Assembly: GCF_003031265.1 (NCBI RefSeq)
Contig: NZ_CP019966.1
Location: 310,001-374,000, forward strand
Length of the DNA: 64,000 bases
Source of the DNA: Rhodopseudomonas palustris
GTDB lineage: Bacteria; Pseudomonadota; Alphaproteobacteria; Rhizobiales; Xanthobacteraceae
Direction of reading: 5' to 3'
Part shown: piece after piece, positions 9,888 to 19,372 of the stretch
How the letters are laid out: each line of letters begins with the position of its first letter
Numbering within the stretch: the stretch's first letter is position 1
Translations under genes and position numbers: made by a program
Notes under the pieces: model-generated
The model's input: only the letters and a program-made list of their open reading frames with translations
The model's database searches: none
What the model was told of the DNA's origin: nothing

Positions 9888-12518
9888 ATGAGCAACGAAC
9901 GATACAACGCCCGCGAATCCGAGCCGAAGTGGCAGGCGAAATGGGACGAGGCGAAGATCTTCGCCACCCGCAACGACGACCTGCGCAAGAAGTATTACGT
10001 GCTGGAGATGTTCCCGTATCCGTCGGGGCGGATCCACATGGGTCACGTCCGCAACTACACCATGGGCGACGTGGTGGCGCGGACGATGCGGGCACGCGGC
10101 TACAATGTGCTGCACCCGATGGGGTGGGACGCATTCGGTCTGCCCGCCGAGAACGCCGCGATCGAACGCAAGGTCGCCCCGAAGGCTTGGACCTACGACA
10201 ACATCGCGGCGATGAAGAAGCAGCTCCAGACCATGGGGCTGTCGCTCGACTGGGCGCGTGAATTCGCGACTTGCGATCCGTCCTACTACAAGCACCAGCA
10301 GAAGATGTTCCTCGACTTCCTGAAGGTCGGGCTGGTCGAGCGCGAGAAGCGCAAGCTGAACTGGGACCCGGTCGACATGACCGTGCTGGCCAACGAGCAG
10401 GTGATCGACGGCCGCGGCTGGCGCTCGGGCGCAGTGGTCGAGCTGCGCGAGATGAACCAGTGGGTGTTCAAGATCACCAAATACGCCCAGGAGCTGCTCG
10501 ACGCGCTGGATACGCTGGATCGCTGGCCCGACAAGGTGCGGCTGATGCAGCGCAACTGGATCGGCCGCTCCGAAGGCCTGATGGTGCGGTTCGCGCTCGA
10601 TAGTGCGACGACGCCGGCCGGCGAGACCGAGCTGAAGATCTTCACCACCCGCCCCGATACGCTATTCGGCGCCAAGTTCATGGCGATCGCGGCCGATCAC
10701 CCGCTGGCGCAAGCCGCGGCGGCGAAGGACCCGAAGGTCGCGGCGTTCATCGAGGACTGCAAGAAGCGCGGCACCGCGCAGGCCGAGATCGACACCGCCG
10801 AGAAGCAGGGCATCGACACCGGCATCCGCGCCGTGCATCCGTTCGATCCGAGCTGGAAGCTGCCGGTCTATGTCGCCAACTTCGTGCTGATGGAATACGG
10901 CACCGGCGCGATCTTCGGCTGCCCCGCGCACGACCAGCGCGACCTCGACTTCGTGAACAAGTACCAGCTCGGCAATACGCCGGTGGTCTGTCCCGAAGGC
11001 CAGGACCCGGCGAGCTTCGTCATCACCGACATCGCCTATGACGGCGACGGCCGGATGATCAATTCGCGCTTCCTCGACGGCAAGACGATCGCCGAGGCGA
11101 AGGAAGAAGTTGCCAAGCGGTTGGAGACCACGCAGCTCGGCGGCGCACCCGTCGGCGAACGCAAGGTCAATTTCCGCCTGCGCGACTGGGGTATCTCACG
11201 TCAGCGCTATTGGGGTTGTCCGATCCCGATCATCCACTGCCCGACTTGCGACGTGGTGCCGGTGCCGGACGCGGAGCTGCCGGTGGTGCTGCCGGAGGAC
11301 GTGTCGTTCGACAAGCCGGGCAATGCGCTCGACCATCACCCGACCTGGAAGCACGTCACCTGTCCGAAGTGCGGCGGCAAGGCCGTGCGCGAGACCGACA
11401 CCATGGACACCTTCGTGGATTCGTCCTGGTACTTCGCGCGCTTCACCGATCCGTGGAACACCGAGGCGCCGACCACGCCGGACGTCGTCAACCGGATGAT
11501 GCCGGTTGATCAGTACATCGGCGGCGTCGAGCACGCGATCCTGCATCTGCTGTACAGCCGGTTCTTTACCCGGGCGATGAAGGCGGCGGGTCATATCGAC
11601 ATCAAGCATGACGAGCCGTTCGCCGGCCTGTTCACGCAGGGCATGGTGGTGCACGAGACCTATCGGAAGGTCGACGGCCACTTCGCCTCGCCCGCCGAAG
11701 TGTCGATCGTGGTCGATGGCGATCAGCGCCGCGCCACGTTGATCGACGGCGGCAGCCCGGTCGAGATCGGGCCAATCGAGAAGATGTCGAAGTCCAAGCG
11801 CAACACCGTCGATCCCGATGACATCATCGGGACCTACGGAGCCGACACAGCGCGCTGGTTCATGCTGTCGGACTCGCCGCCGGATCGCGACGTGATCTGG
11901 AGCGAGGAAGGCGTCAAGGGCGCGTCGCGCTTCGTGCAGCGGCTGTGGCGGATGGTGAACGATGCGGCCCCGATCGCCGCGTCGGCTCCGGCCGAACGGC
12001 CGGCGAGCTTCAGCGCCGACGCGCTCACCTTGCGCAAGGCCGCACATGGTGCGCTCGACAAGGTGCTGTCCGGCATCGAGCGGCTCGCCTTCAACGTCAG
12101 CCTGGCGCATATCCGAGAGTTCTCGAATACCCTCGGTGATGTGCTGGCCCGTTCGCAGACGCCCTCGCCCGATCTCGCCTGGGCGATCCGCGAATCGACC
12201 GTGATCCTGGTGCAGCTCTTCCACCCGATGATGCCGCACCTCGCCGAGGAATGCTGGACCGTGCTCGGCCAGACCGGCCTGGTCTCCGAGGCGCTGTGGC
12301 CGCAGATCGAACCGGATCTGTTGGTCGAGGACAGCATCACCCTGCCGGTTCAGGTCAACGGCAAGAAGCGCGGCGAGGTGACGGTACCGCGCGACGCTCC
12401 GACCAGCGAAATTGAGGCTGCCGTTTTGGCGCTCGATGCGGTAAAACAGGCCCTGGGTGACAAGCCCGTTCGCAAGGTGATCGTCGTCCCGCAGAGGATC
12501 GTGAATGTCGTCGGCTAA
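9888..12518 (+). CDS. leuS: Leucyl-tRNA synthetase
   Basis: Class I aminoacyl-tRNA synthetase of 876 residues. The HIGH signature is HMGH at 50-53 ([15 protein letters not shown]) and the KMSKS loop is at 632-636 (EKMSKSKRN). Between them lie the CP1 editing region ([16 protein letters not shown]), a zinc-knuckle-like CPTC...CPKC pair and [11 protein letters not shown]. The C-terminal anticodon and tail domains are complete. The start at 9888 ([10 protein letters not shown]) matches the family N terminus; the ATG at 9801 gives a 29-residue leader without family support. It overlaps lptE by 14 nt. Confidence 0.97.
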   Translation: MSNERYNARESEPKWQAKWDEAKIFATRNDDLRKKYYVLEMFPYPSGRIHMGHVRNYTMGDVVARTMRARGYNVLHPMGWDAFGLPAENAAIERKVAPKAWTYDNIAAMKKQLQTMGLSLDWAREFATCDPSYYKHQQKMFLDFLKVGLVEREKRKLNWDPVDMTVLANEQVIDGRGWRSGAVVELREMNQWVFKITKYAQELLDALDTLDRWPDKVRLMQRNWIGRSEGLMVRFALDSATTPAGETELKIFTTRPDTLFGAKFMAIAADHPLAQAAAAKDPKVAAFIEDCKKRGTAQAEIDTAEKQGIDTGIRAVHPFDPSWKLPVYVANFVLMEYGTGAIFGCPAHDQRDLDFVNKYQLGNTPVVCPEGQDPASFVITDIAYDGDGRMINSRFLDGKTIAEAKEEVAKRLETTQLGGAPVGERKVNFRLRDWGISRQRYWGCPIPIIHCPTCDVVPVPDAELPVVLPEDVSFDKPGNALDHHPTWKHVTCPKCGGKAVRETDTMDTFVDSSWYFARFTDPWNTEAPTTPDVVNRMMPVDQYIGGVEHAILHLLYSRFFTRAMKAAGHIDIKHDEPFAGLFTQGMVVHETYRKVDGHFASPAEVSIVVDGDQRRATLIDGGSPVEIGPIEKMSKSKRNTVDPDDIIGTYGADTARWFMLSDSPPDRDVIWSEEGVKGASRFVQRLWRMVNDAAPIAASAPAERPASFSADALTLRKAAHGALDKVLSGIERLAFNVSLAHIREFSNTLGDVLARSQTPSPDLAWAIRESTVILVQLFHPMMPHLAEECWTVLGQTGLVSEALWPQIEPDLLVEDSITLPVQVNGKKRGEVTVPRDAPTSEIEAAVLALDAVKQALGDKPVRKVIVVPQRIVNVVG

Positions 12519-13068
12519 GCCCGCGGAGCTCAAGAAGTTCGTCGTCCGGTTGGCGCTGGCGGTTGCGCTGGCCGCCCCGGTCGCCGGCTGCTTCCAACCG
12601 ATGTACGCCGATCGCGGCGACGGTTCGCCGACGCTACGCGATAAGTTGAACGCCATCGAAGTCCCGCCGCTCGATATTCCGAACGGGTCGCGCAACTCCC
12701 GCCTCGGCGTCGAGCTGCGCAATAAGCTGATGTTCAAGCTGTACGGCAGCGCCACCGGCGCGCCGCCGCTGTACACGCTGAAGATCTCGATCTCGACTTC
12801 GCGGTCGTCGCTGATCGTCGATCCCAGCACGCAGCTGCCGACGATCGAAAACTACGCGATCGATGCCAGCTATCAGCTCAAGGACATCGCCACCGGCAAA
12901 ACGGTGATGAGCGGCAACACCTTCTCGCGCGTCGAATACGACGTGCCCGGCCAGTCGCAGCGCTTCGCCCGCACCCGCGCCGGCCGCGATGCGGAAGATC
13001 GCGCCGTGCAGGAGATCGCCGAGAACATCAACACTCGGCTCGCCTCGTTCTTCTACGCCGGGATGTGA
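12505..13068 (+). CDS. lptE: LPS-assembly lipoprotein LptE
   Basis: 187-residue lipoprotein with a hydrophobic signal and the lipobox VAGC (C29). LptE plugs the LptD beta-barrel and helps insert lipopolysaccharide into the outer leaflet. The body has the family's alternating strands ([32 protein letters not shown]) and the late Arg-rich [11 protein letters not shown] helix. Position supports the call: leuS-lptE-holA is the conserved arrangement in many proteobacteria, and the ATG overlaps the leuS end by 14 nt, implying translational coupling. Confidence 0.88.
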   Translation: MSSAKPAELKKFVVRLALAVALAAPVAGCFQPMYADRGDGSPTLRDKLNAIEVPPLDIPNGSRNSRLGVELRNKLMFKLYGSATGAPPLYTLKISISTSRSSLIVDPSTQLPTIENYAIDASYQLKDIATGKTVMSGNTFSRVEYDVPGQSQRFARTRAGRDAEDRAVQEIAENINTRLASFFYAGM

Positions 13069-13124
13069 TCCGCGATTCCGCCGAGCACGCGGTGTTGGTT
13101 CACATTCGGCTCTGGCGCTGAGTG

Positions 13125-14156
13125 ATGGTTGCGCTTCGCGGCAAAGATGCCACCTCGTTTCTGGCCCGGCCCGATCCCGGCCGGCCGATCGTGTTGCTGT
13201 ACGGCCCTGATGCGGGGCTCGTGCGCGAACGCGCAGATGCGCTGATCGCCGCCTCACTCGACGACCCCAAAGATCCATTCGCATTGGTTCGCCTCGACGG
13301 CGACGAGCTCGCCGCAGAGCCGTCGCGGCTGGTCGACGAAGCCCTCGCCATTCCAATGTTCGGCGGACGCCGCGCGATCCGCGTTCGCGCCGGTTCGCGC
13401 AGCTTCGTCGCCGGCGTCGAAGCGCTGATCTCCTCGCCGCCGAAAGAATGCCGGGTCGTCATCGAAGCCGGCGACATCAAGCCGGACAATGCGCTGCGCA
13501 AGGCCTGCGAAAAGGCGACGACTGGCGCGGTCGCGATCGGCTGTTATCCGGATGCGGAAGCCGACATCGCCCGGCTGATCGACGACGAACTGCGCGGCTC
13601 GAATCTGCAGATCGCCAAGGATGCAAAGGCGGTGCTGACGACCCTGCTCGGTGGCGATCGCCAGGCCTCACGTAATGAACTGCGGAAGCTGGCGCTGTAC
13701 GCGCACGGCAAGGGCGAGGTCACGCTCGACGACGTGATCACCTGCGTGTCGGACGCATCCGATCTCAAGCTCGACGCGATCGTCGATGCTGCATTTTCCG
13801 GTAAGCCGATCGTGGTCGAGACTGAATTCGCCAAGGCGATGGTTGCCGGCACTTATCCGGGTCAGATCATCCTCGCGGCACAGCGCCACGCGGCGTTTCT
13901 GCACAAGACCAGCCTCGTGGTCGAAGGCGGCACGCCAGCCGCCGTGGTTCTCGATTCCGGATTTCCGCGGCTGCATTTCTCGCGCAAGGCTGCAGCCGAG
14001 ACGGCACTTCGCAATCTCTCAACGACCCGCCTCGGGCAGATCATCGAGCAACTCGCCAGCGCCGCGCTCGAAACCCGTCGCCAAGCCACACTCGGCGCTG
14101 CGATCGCACAGCGCACGCTGCTGTCGATCGCGGTCAGTGCGCGGCGGCGGAGTTAG
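13125..14156 (+). CDS. holA: DNA polymerase III delta subunit
   Basis: Clamp-loader delta subunit (343 residues), which opens the beta sliding clamp. The N-terminal RIVLLYGPDAGLVRERADAL segment is the degenerate AAA+ start of the family; delta lacks a working P-loop. The middle contains the conserved LRKLALYAHGKGEVTLDDV region, and the C-terminal helical collar ends in LEEL-type helices. An in-frame GTG at 13122 immediately precedes the ATG at 13125, and either could be used. It is the last gene of leuS-lptE-holA. Confidence 0.9.
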   Translation: MVALRGKDATSFLARPDPGRPIVLLYGPDAGLVRERADALIAASLDDPKDPFALVRLDGDELAAEPSRLVDEALAIPMFGGRRAIRVRAGSRSFVAGVEALISSPPKECRVVIEAGDIKPDNALRKACEKATTGAVAIGCYPDAEADIARLIDDELRGSNLQIAKDAKAVLTTLLGGDRQASRNELRKLALYAHGKGEVTLDDVITCVSDASDLKLDAIVDAAFSGKPIVVETEFAKAMVAGTYPGQIILAAQRHAAFLHKTSLVVEGGTPAAVVLDSGFPRLHFSRKAAAETALRNLSTTRLGQIIEQLASAALETRRQATLGAAIAQRTLLSIAVSARRRS

Positions 14157-14233
14157 TCTCGTTGTTGCGATCCGCGGGGAACTTCGCGTAGCGCAGGTCA
14201 CGCGCACCTCGCGGCACAACTACCTTCTCGTTC

Positions 14234-14272
14234 GTCATTCCGGGGCGCGCGGAGCGCGAGCCCGGAATCCAT
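14234..14272. repeat. Palindromic repeat (GTCATTCCGGG family)
   Basis: Inverted repeat with arms ATTCCGGG / CCCGGAAT enclosing a second stem GCGCGCGGAGCGCG. It begins with GTCAT like the repeats at 29885, 30041 and 37604 but has different arm bases, so it is probably a diverged member of the same extragenic palindrome family. Confidence 0.6.
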
Positions 14273-14451
14273 AACCCTGCGCCCTCGGCGGGGAGAGATA
14301 GTCGCCTCAAGCGACCAAGAACAACGCGAACTAGAGCAGTTCCGCGTTAGATAGAGTCGGGACATCGCGTCGGAGTACTTACGACAAGCACAACCTCATG
14401 GTGAGGAGGCGCGAAGCGCCGTCTCGAACCATGTGCCGCAAGCCAAGGGCC

Positions 14452-14498
14452 CCTCATCCTTCGAGACGCCCGGCTTTGCCGGGCTCCTCAGGATGAGG
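14452..14498. repeat. Nested palindromic repeat (CCTCATCCT family)
   Basis: Outer arms CCTCATCCT (14452-14460) and AGGATGAGG (14490-14498) are perfect inverted repeats. Nested inside is GCCCGGC-TTT-GCCGGGC (14468-14484). This type of intergenic palindrome is, as I recall, abundant in Bradyrhizobium and Rhodopseudomonas. It could also end transcription coming from either converging gene. Confidence 0.65.
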
Positions 14499-14552
14499 AC
14501 TCCAGGACCCATGGCAAGGGCCAAATCCGCTTCAATCAACGAACAACGCGAA

Positions 14553-15443
14553 CTAACCGCCGGCCTCGAGCCGGCGGATGATGTCATCGAGCTGATCGAG
14601 ATCGGCGTAGCGGATCTGGACCGCGCCGGTGCCTTCGTGGTCGTCGATGGTCACCTTCATGCCGAGCGCGTCGCTCAGGCGTTTTTCCAGCGCCACGGTG
14701 TCGGCGTCCTTCACCGCCTTGGGACCCGAGGCGGCGCGGGCCTTCTGCGGCTTGCGCTCCGGCACGCCTTCTTCATGCGCCAACGCCTCGGTCTGACGGA
14801 CGTTGAGACCTTCGGCGACGATCCGCTTGGCGATCGCCGACGGATCGGGCAGACCGATCAGCGCACGCGCATGGCCAGCGGTCAGTTCGCCCGAGGCGAT
14901 CAGCGACTTGACGTCGTCGGGCAGCTTGATCAGCCGCATCATGTTAGCGACATGGCTGCGGCTCTTGCCGACGATCTTGGCGATCTCTTCCTGGCTGCGA
15001 TTGAACTCGGCCGCCAGTGCCTGATAGCCAAGCGCCTCTTCGAGCGGATTGAGATCTTCGCGCTGAACGTTTTCGACGATGGCAATTTCGAGCGCCAGCG
15101 CGTCCGACACGTCGACCGGAACGATCGGCACTTCGTGCAGACCGGCGCGCTGCGCCGCGCGCCAGCGCCGTTCGCCGGCGATGATCTCGTAGCGATCAGC
15201 GGAGCCCTTCACCGGGCGGACCACGATCGGCTGGATCACGCCGTGCTGCTTGATCGAGTCGGACAGTTCACCAAGCTCGGCGTCGGTGAAGGTGCGGCGC
15301 GGGTTGCGCGGGTTCGCCTTGATGAATTCGATCGGCACCTTGCGCTGCGCCCGCGGCCGTTCGGCCTGCGTGGCCTCGCCGCCGACATCGCCGATCAGAC
15401 TCGCCAAGCCGCGCCCCAGTCGCGAACGGTGCTCATCGGCCAT
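14553..15443 (-). CDS. parB: Chromosome-partitioning protein ParB
   Basis: 296-residue CTP-dependent DNA clamp that loads at parS and spreads. The N terminus carries LGRGLASLIGD, the ParA-stimulating segment. GERRWRAA at 90-97 is the arginine-patch box, and ENVQREDLNPLEEA is the second nucleotide-binding motif. The helix-turn-helix that reads parS is SQEEIAKIVGKSRSHVANM. The C-terminal dimer domain ends in RYADLDQLDDIIRRL. The start at 15443 (MADEHRSRLGRGL) gives the usual N terminus. parA lies upstream across a 171-nt gap on the same strand, and parS sites are 2-4 kb away. Confidence 0.97.
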   Translation of the reverse strand: MADEHRSRLGRGLASLIGDVGGEATQAERPRAQRKVPIEFIKANPRNPRRTFTDAELGELSDSIKQHGVIQPIVVRPVKGSADRYEIIAGERRWRAAQRAGLHEVPIVPVDVSDALALEIAIVENVQREDLNPLEEALGYQALAAEFNRSQEEIAKIVGKSRSHVANMMRLIKLPDDVKSLIASGELTAGHARALIGLPDPSAIAKRIVAEGLNVRQTEALAHEEGVPERKPQKARAASGPKAVKDADTVALEKRLSDALGMKVTIDDHEGTGAVQIRYADLDQLDDIIRRLEAGG

Positions 15444-15614
15444 CGCCAGCTCCCTTGGATTCACGTCGCTACTCCGCACTGATGGAATGAAAGTTGTTAG
15501 TTCACTTCGTCACTGAAAAGCGGCATCGCAAGCAAGCCGGCACCCTGCCCGGCTCTGGATCGCGTTGTTTCGCCCGCAATGACGAGGCCTGGTCGGCGCC
15601 GCCGGCCACGCACC

Positions 15615-16469
15615 TCAATGCGTGGTGCGGAGTTCGCGCTCGCGCTGAATCACTTCGGTGGCGAGCTTCAGATAGGCTTCGCTGCCGACGCATTTCAGAT
15701 CGTAAACCAGCACCGGCTTGCCGTAGCTCGGCGCTTCCGAGATCCGCACGTTACGCGGGATCATGGTGTCGTAGACCTTCTTGCCCATGAACTGGCGCAC
15801 GTCGGCGACGACCTGGCTCGACAGATTGTTGCGGCTGTCGAACATCGTCAGCACGATGCCGTGGATCGTCAGGTTCGGATTGAGGTTGGCGCGGACCTGC
15901 TCGACCGTCTGCAGCAATTGCGACAGACCTTCGAGGGCGAAGAACTCGCACTGCAGCGGCACCAGGATCGCATCCGCGGCCGCCATCGCATTCACAGTCA
16001 GCAGGTTCAGGGACGGCGGGCAGTCGATCAGCACGTAGGTGTAGTCGAGCGGCGGATCGATGTCCTTGTTGAGCACGCCGATGGCATCGCGCAGTCGGAA
16101 TGCGCGGTCGCCGCGATGACCGAGCTCGAGCTCGAGGCCGGACAGATCCATGGTCGAAGCGGCAATGTGCAGCCGCGGCACCGCGGTGGCGACCACCGCG
16201 TCGCGGAGCGGCGCTTCGCCGGCCAACACGTCGTAAGTCGAGGTGTTGCGATCGCGGCGATCGATGCCGAGCCCGGTCGAGGCGTTGCCCTGTGGATCGA
16301 GATCGACGATCAGCACCCGTTCGCCGATCGCGGCCAGCGCCGTGCCGAGATTGATCGCGGTGGTGGTCTTGCCGACCCCGCCCTTCTGGTTGGCGAGCGC
16401 GATGATGCGCGGACGCCCGGGCTCTGAATTCGCCCTATCCCCTTGATAAATCTCGTCAATTACGGTCAT
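15615..16469 (-). CDS. parA: Chromosome-partitioning ATPase ParA
   Basis: 284-residue deviant-Walker ATPase that segregates newly replicated origins by riding ParB-parS complexes over the nucleoid. The deviant Walker A is KGGVGKTT at 29-36, with the signature first lysine. Walker A' is LIVDLDPQGNAS, and the switch region YVLIDCPPSLNLLTVNA carries the Walker B Asp. The start at 16469 (MTVIDEIYQ) avoids the 26-residue upstream extension that would run toward rsmG. The gene begins 28 nt after the rsmG stop on the same strand, so rsmG-parA-parB probably form one operon. Confidence 0.97.
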   Translation of the reverse strand: MTVIDEIYQGDRANSEPGRPRIIALANQKGGVGKTTTAINLGTALAAIGERVLIVDLDPQGNASTGLGIDRRDRNTSTYDVLAGEAPLRDAVVATAVPRLHIAASTMDLSGLELELGHRGDRAFRLRDAIGVLNKDIDPPLDYTYVLIDCPPSLNLLTVNAMAAADAILVPLQCEFFALEGLSQLLQTVEQVRANLNPNLTIHGIVLTMFDSRNNLSSQVVADVRQFMGKKVYDTMIPRNVRISEAPSYGKPVLVYDLKCVGSEAYLKLATEVIQRERELRTTH

Positions 16470-16497
16470 GGCAGGTTCTTCGGCTGGTTGGTGGCGG

Positions 16498-17169
16498 TTA
16501 TGTGCGTCGTTCGATGTGGTCGATTTCGACGATCCAGCCTTGGCCACCGGTCACGCTGGCATGCAGCTTAGGCTGGAATTTCCAATATTTAGTAGCTTCC
16601 GTCAATTCTGCATCTACATCTTGACCTTTCAGAAACAACGCCTTCGTGGTTCCGGAGATCATCAGAGGTTCGGCAAAACCGATGAGTTGGTGTAGCGGAG
16701 CAACCGCACGGGCGGTGATGCAATCGAGCGCCTGTGGGAATCTATCCACGTTATCCCCGATGTCCGCGAGCATCACTGTGCCCGGCGCGGCCGCCACGCG
16801 GAGCGCCTCGCGCAGGAACGCCGCCTTCTTGGCGATCCTCTCCACCAATGTGACGTGCCCACCGACATCCGCCATCGCGCAAGCGAGCACCACGCCGGGG
16901 AACCCGCCTCCAGATCCAAAGTCGAGCCATCGCCGGGCATGGGGCATGAGGCTGACGAGCTGCAGCGAATCCGCGACGTGGCGGGTCCAAAGCTGCGGCA
17001 GGGTCGATGGAGCGATCAGATTAGTCTTAGCCTGCCATTGCTGCAGTAAGGCGACATAAGCATCGAGCCGCGCTTCAAGCGCCGATGAGATCGGGACGAG
17101 CTTGAGCGCCGCCGCTTTGTCGGCGTCGAGATCGGAGAGAGAAACGAGAGGTTTGGCAGCGCGCTGCAT
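16498..17169 (-). CDS. rsmG: 16S rRNA (guanine-N7) methyltransferase RsmG
   Basis: SAM-dependent methyltransferase (formerly GidB) that modifies G527 of 16S rRNA; loss gives low-level streptomycin resistance. 223 residues, with the SAM loop WLDFGSGGGFPGVVLA, the following acidic strand HVTLVERIAKKAAFLREA, and the later ARAVAPLHQLIGF motif typical of the family. It sits between mnmG and parA, the standard rsmG position in alphaproteobacteria. Two parS sites lie just upstream of its start. Confidence 0.95.
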   Translation of the reverse strand: MQRAAKPLVSLSDLDADKAAALKLVPISSALEARLDAYVALLQQWQAKTNLIAPSTLPQLWTRHVADSLQLVSLMPHARRWLDFGSGGGFPGVVLACAMADVGGHVTLVERIAKKAAFLREALRVAAAPGTVMLADIGDNVDRFPQALDCITARAVAPLHQLIGFAEPLMISGTTKALFLKGQDVDAELTEATKYWKFQPKLHASVTGGQGWIVEIDHIERRT

Positions 17170-17274
17170 GGAACTTCACTGCGGGGAGACGGCCGCTGCG
17201 GGCCTGTTTTAATTATATTCTTGCAAACCGATTCCGGCCATCGAATACGGCACCGCTCTGCAATTGACGGCTCA

Positions 17275-17290
17275 AGTTTCACGTGAAACA
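17275..17290. promoter_or_regulatory. parS site 1 (15 of 16 bases)
   Basis: AGTTTCACGTGAAACA, one base from the bacterial parS consensus TGTTTCACGTGAAACA. It lies in the rsmG-mnmG gap, 22 nt from the perfect site at 17312. ParB would load here. Confidence 0.9.
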
Positions 17291-17311
17291 CGACGGAACT
17301 TAGAGATGGTG

Positions 17312-17327
17312 TGTTTCACGTGAAACA
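17312..17327. promoter_or_regulatory. parS site 2 (perfect)
   Basis: Exact TGTTTCACGTGAAACA, extending to an 18-bp perfect palindrome over 17311-17328. It lies between the mnmG stop and the rsmG start. Spurious reading frames beginning MFHVKH arise from translating this site. Confidence 0.97.
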
Positions 17328-17340
17328 CTGGTCGCTGCGC

Positions 17341-19209
17341 TTACCCCGTCGATTTCCGCTTTCGTTGTTCACGCCTGAGATAGGCGGCCAGAATTCCGAG
17401 GGCCGCCGGCGTGATCCCGTCCAGCCGACCCGCCTGCCCAACGGTGTGTGGCCGATGCCGTTCCAGCCGCGTGCGAGCCTCGTTCGACAGACCCGGGACC
17501 GCTGCGTAATCGACATCGGTGAGCCGCAGACTCTCATCCCGACGAAACGCCTCGACGTCCGCAGTCTGCCGCTCCAGATAGACATGATATTTGGCGTCGA
17601 TCTCGACATGCACCGCGATCGCCGGATCGACCTTGCCGAGCTCCGGCCAGATCGCACGGACCTGAGCCCACTCGATCTCCGGATAGGACAACAGATCGAA
17701 CGCCGAGCGGCGCTGGCCATCGCGGTTCAGCGCCAGTCCATGCTTGGCGGCTTCGTTCGGGGTGATCGATAGCGACTGGGCGAGCGCTTTCGCCGCAGAC
17801 AGCGCCGCCATTTTGTCCTGATGGAAGGCCGCCCGCTCCGTGCCGACACAGCCGATCGCTAGCCCTTTGTCGGTGAGGCGCCGGTCCGCATTGTCGGCCC
17901 GAAGGGTCAGGCGATATTCGGCCCGTGAGGTGAACATCCGGTACGGCTCGGTGATGCCACGGGTCACCAGATCGTCGATCATCACGCCGAGATATCCGTC
18001 GGCGCGATCGAACACCGCCAGATCGCCTCCCCCGGCGGCCAAAGCCGCGTTGATACCCGCGACCAAGCCCTGAGCCGCGGCCTCTTCATATCCGGTCGTA
18101 CCGTTGATCTGCCCGGCCAGAAACAGCCCGCGCAGTCGCTTGGTCTGCAGCGTCGGTTCCAGTTCTCGCGGATCGACATGGTCGTATTCGATCGCGTAGC
18201 CCGGGCGGAACATCTCGGTCCGCTCCAGGCCAGGGATCGTCTTCAGGATCGCACGCTGCACGTCTTCGGGCAGCGAGGTCGAAATCCCGTTGGGATAGAC
18301 TGTTGGATCGTCGAGACCTTCGGGCTCAAGGAAGATCTGGTGGCCGTCGCGGTCGCCGAATTTGACGATCTTGTCCTCGATCGACGGGCAGTAGCGCGGT
18401 CCGGTGGACTGAATCTGCCCGGAATACATCGGCGAGCGATGCACATTGGCGCGGATCACCTCGTGGGTGGCTGTCGTCGTCCGGGTGATACCGCATTCGA
18501 TCTGCGGCGTGGTGATCGCGGGCGTCAGAACCGAGAACGGCTCCGGCGGATCATCACCGGGCTGCATTTCGACAGCGCGCCAGTCGATCGTCCGGCCGTC
18601 CAGCCGTGGCGGAGTGCCGGTTTTGAGCCGGCCGAGGGCAAAACCGAGCGCTTCGAACGATCCAGAGAGCCCCATCGCCGGCGCCTCGTCGATCCGGCCT
18701 GCCGGCCAGCTTCGCTCGCCGAGGTGAATGAGGCCCCGGAGGAAGGTCCCGGTGGTGATCACAACCGCTGCGGCCGCAAACTCCCGGCCGTCGCCGAGTC
18801 GAATGCCGGTCACGCGGCCATTCTGCCAGAGAAGTGCGTCGGCCTCTCCTTCGATGACCGACAAGTTCGGAATGGCCTGGATCGCGGTCTGCATCGCGGC
18901 CGCATATAGTTTGCGATCGGCTTGGGCGCGGGGACCACGAACAGCGGGGCCTTTACGGCGGTTCAGCATCCGAAACTGAATGCCGCCAGCGTCGGCGACC
19001 CGGCCCATCAGGCCGTCCAAAGCATCAACTTCGCGGACCAGATGGCCTTTGCCCAGTCCTCCGATCGCCGGGTTACAGGACATTGCGCCCACGGTGGCAA
19101 ACCGATGGGTGACCAGAGCGGTAGCCGCGCCGATCCGGGCCGCCGCAGCCGCAGCTTCGCAGCCGGCGTGGCCGCCGCCGATGACGATGACGTCGAAAGA
19201 GGTGCGCAT
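17341..19209 (-). CDS. mnmG: tRNA uridine-34 cmnm5 modification enzyme MnmG
   Basis: FAD-dependent enzyme (GidA) that with MnmE builds 5-carboxymethylaminomethyluridine at tRNA wobble position 34. 622 residues. The dinucleotide fold is [14 protein letters not shown] (GGGHAG at 11-16). Family motifs are [26 protein letters not shown] and the active-site region [12 protein letters not shown], and the C-terminal helical domain binds MnmE. The start at 19209 (MRTSFDVIV) removes a 24-residue upstream extension. parS sites flank the gene on both sides. Confidence 0.97.
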   Translation of the reverse strand: MRTSFDVIVIGGGHAGCEAAAAAARIGAATALVTHRFATVGAMSCNPAIGGLGKGHLVREVDALDGLMGRVADAGGIQFRMLNRRKGPAVRGPRAQADRKLYAAAMQTAIQAIPNLSVIEGEADALLWQNGRVTGIRLGDGREFAAAAVVITTGTFLRGLIHLGERSWPAGRIDEAPAMGLSGSFEALGFALGRLKTGTPPRLDGRTIDWRAVEMQPGDDPPEPFSVLTPAITTPQIECGITRTTTATHEVIRANVHRSPMYSGQIQSTGPRYCPSIEDKIVKFGDRDGHQIFLEPEGLDDPTVYPNGISTSLPEDVQRAILKTIPGLERTEMFRPGYAIEYDHVDPRELEPTLQTKRLRGLFLAGQINGTTGYEEAAAQGLVAGINAALAAGGGDLAVFDRADGYLGVMIDDLVTRGITEPYRMFTSRAEYRLTLRADNADRRLTDKGLAIGCVGTERAAFHQDKMAALSAAKALAQSLSITPNEAAKHGLALNRDGQRRSAFDLLSYPEIEWAQVRAIWPELGKVDPAIAVHVEIDAKYHVYLERQTADVEAFRRDESLRLTDVDYAAVPGLSNEARTRLERHRPHTVGQAGRLDGITPAALGILAAYLRREQRKRKSTG

Positions 19210-19286
19210 GGTGGGGTTGTAGCTCAGCTCCGGGGAGCTTTGAAGGCGAGTCCGCCGACCTTGATACCGGCTAAACCTCACCGGAC

Positions 19287-19302
19287 TGTTTCACGTGAAA
19301 CA
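19287..19302. promoter_or_regulatory. parS site 3 (perfect)
   Basis: Exact TGTTTCACGTGAAACA within an 18-bp perfect palindrome (19286-19303), in the gap between the mnmE stop and the mnmG start. It is about 2 kb from sites 1 and 2 and about 3.5 kb from the candidate origin. Confidence 0.97.
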
Positions 19303-19372
19303 GCGGTGCCGAAATCCCAGTATCGTGGTTAACCAATCGTAACCACCGCCGCTGATCGGCGACCCGGTGAGC

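Larger units (their letters stand above)
14157..14552. other. 396-nt gap holA/parB with palindromic repeats
   Basis: Convergent gap between holA (plus) and parB (minus). I see no gene. It carries a short palindrome at 14234-14272 and a larger inverted repeat at 14452-14498, listed separately. The stretch 14390-14440 (CATGG...GAACCATG) looks like another copy or arm of the same repeat block. The rest shows nothing identifiable. Confidence 0.6.

Noticed and set aside
11196..12830. 544-codon minus-strand frame over leuS and lptE
   Set aside because: Spans two well supported plus-strand genes and has no recognisable motif.
17016..17772. Short frames beginning MFHVK near mnmG
   Set aside because: These arise from translating parS palindromes; they are diagnostic of parS, not genes.
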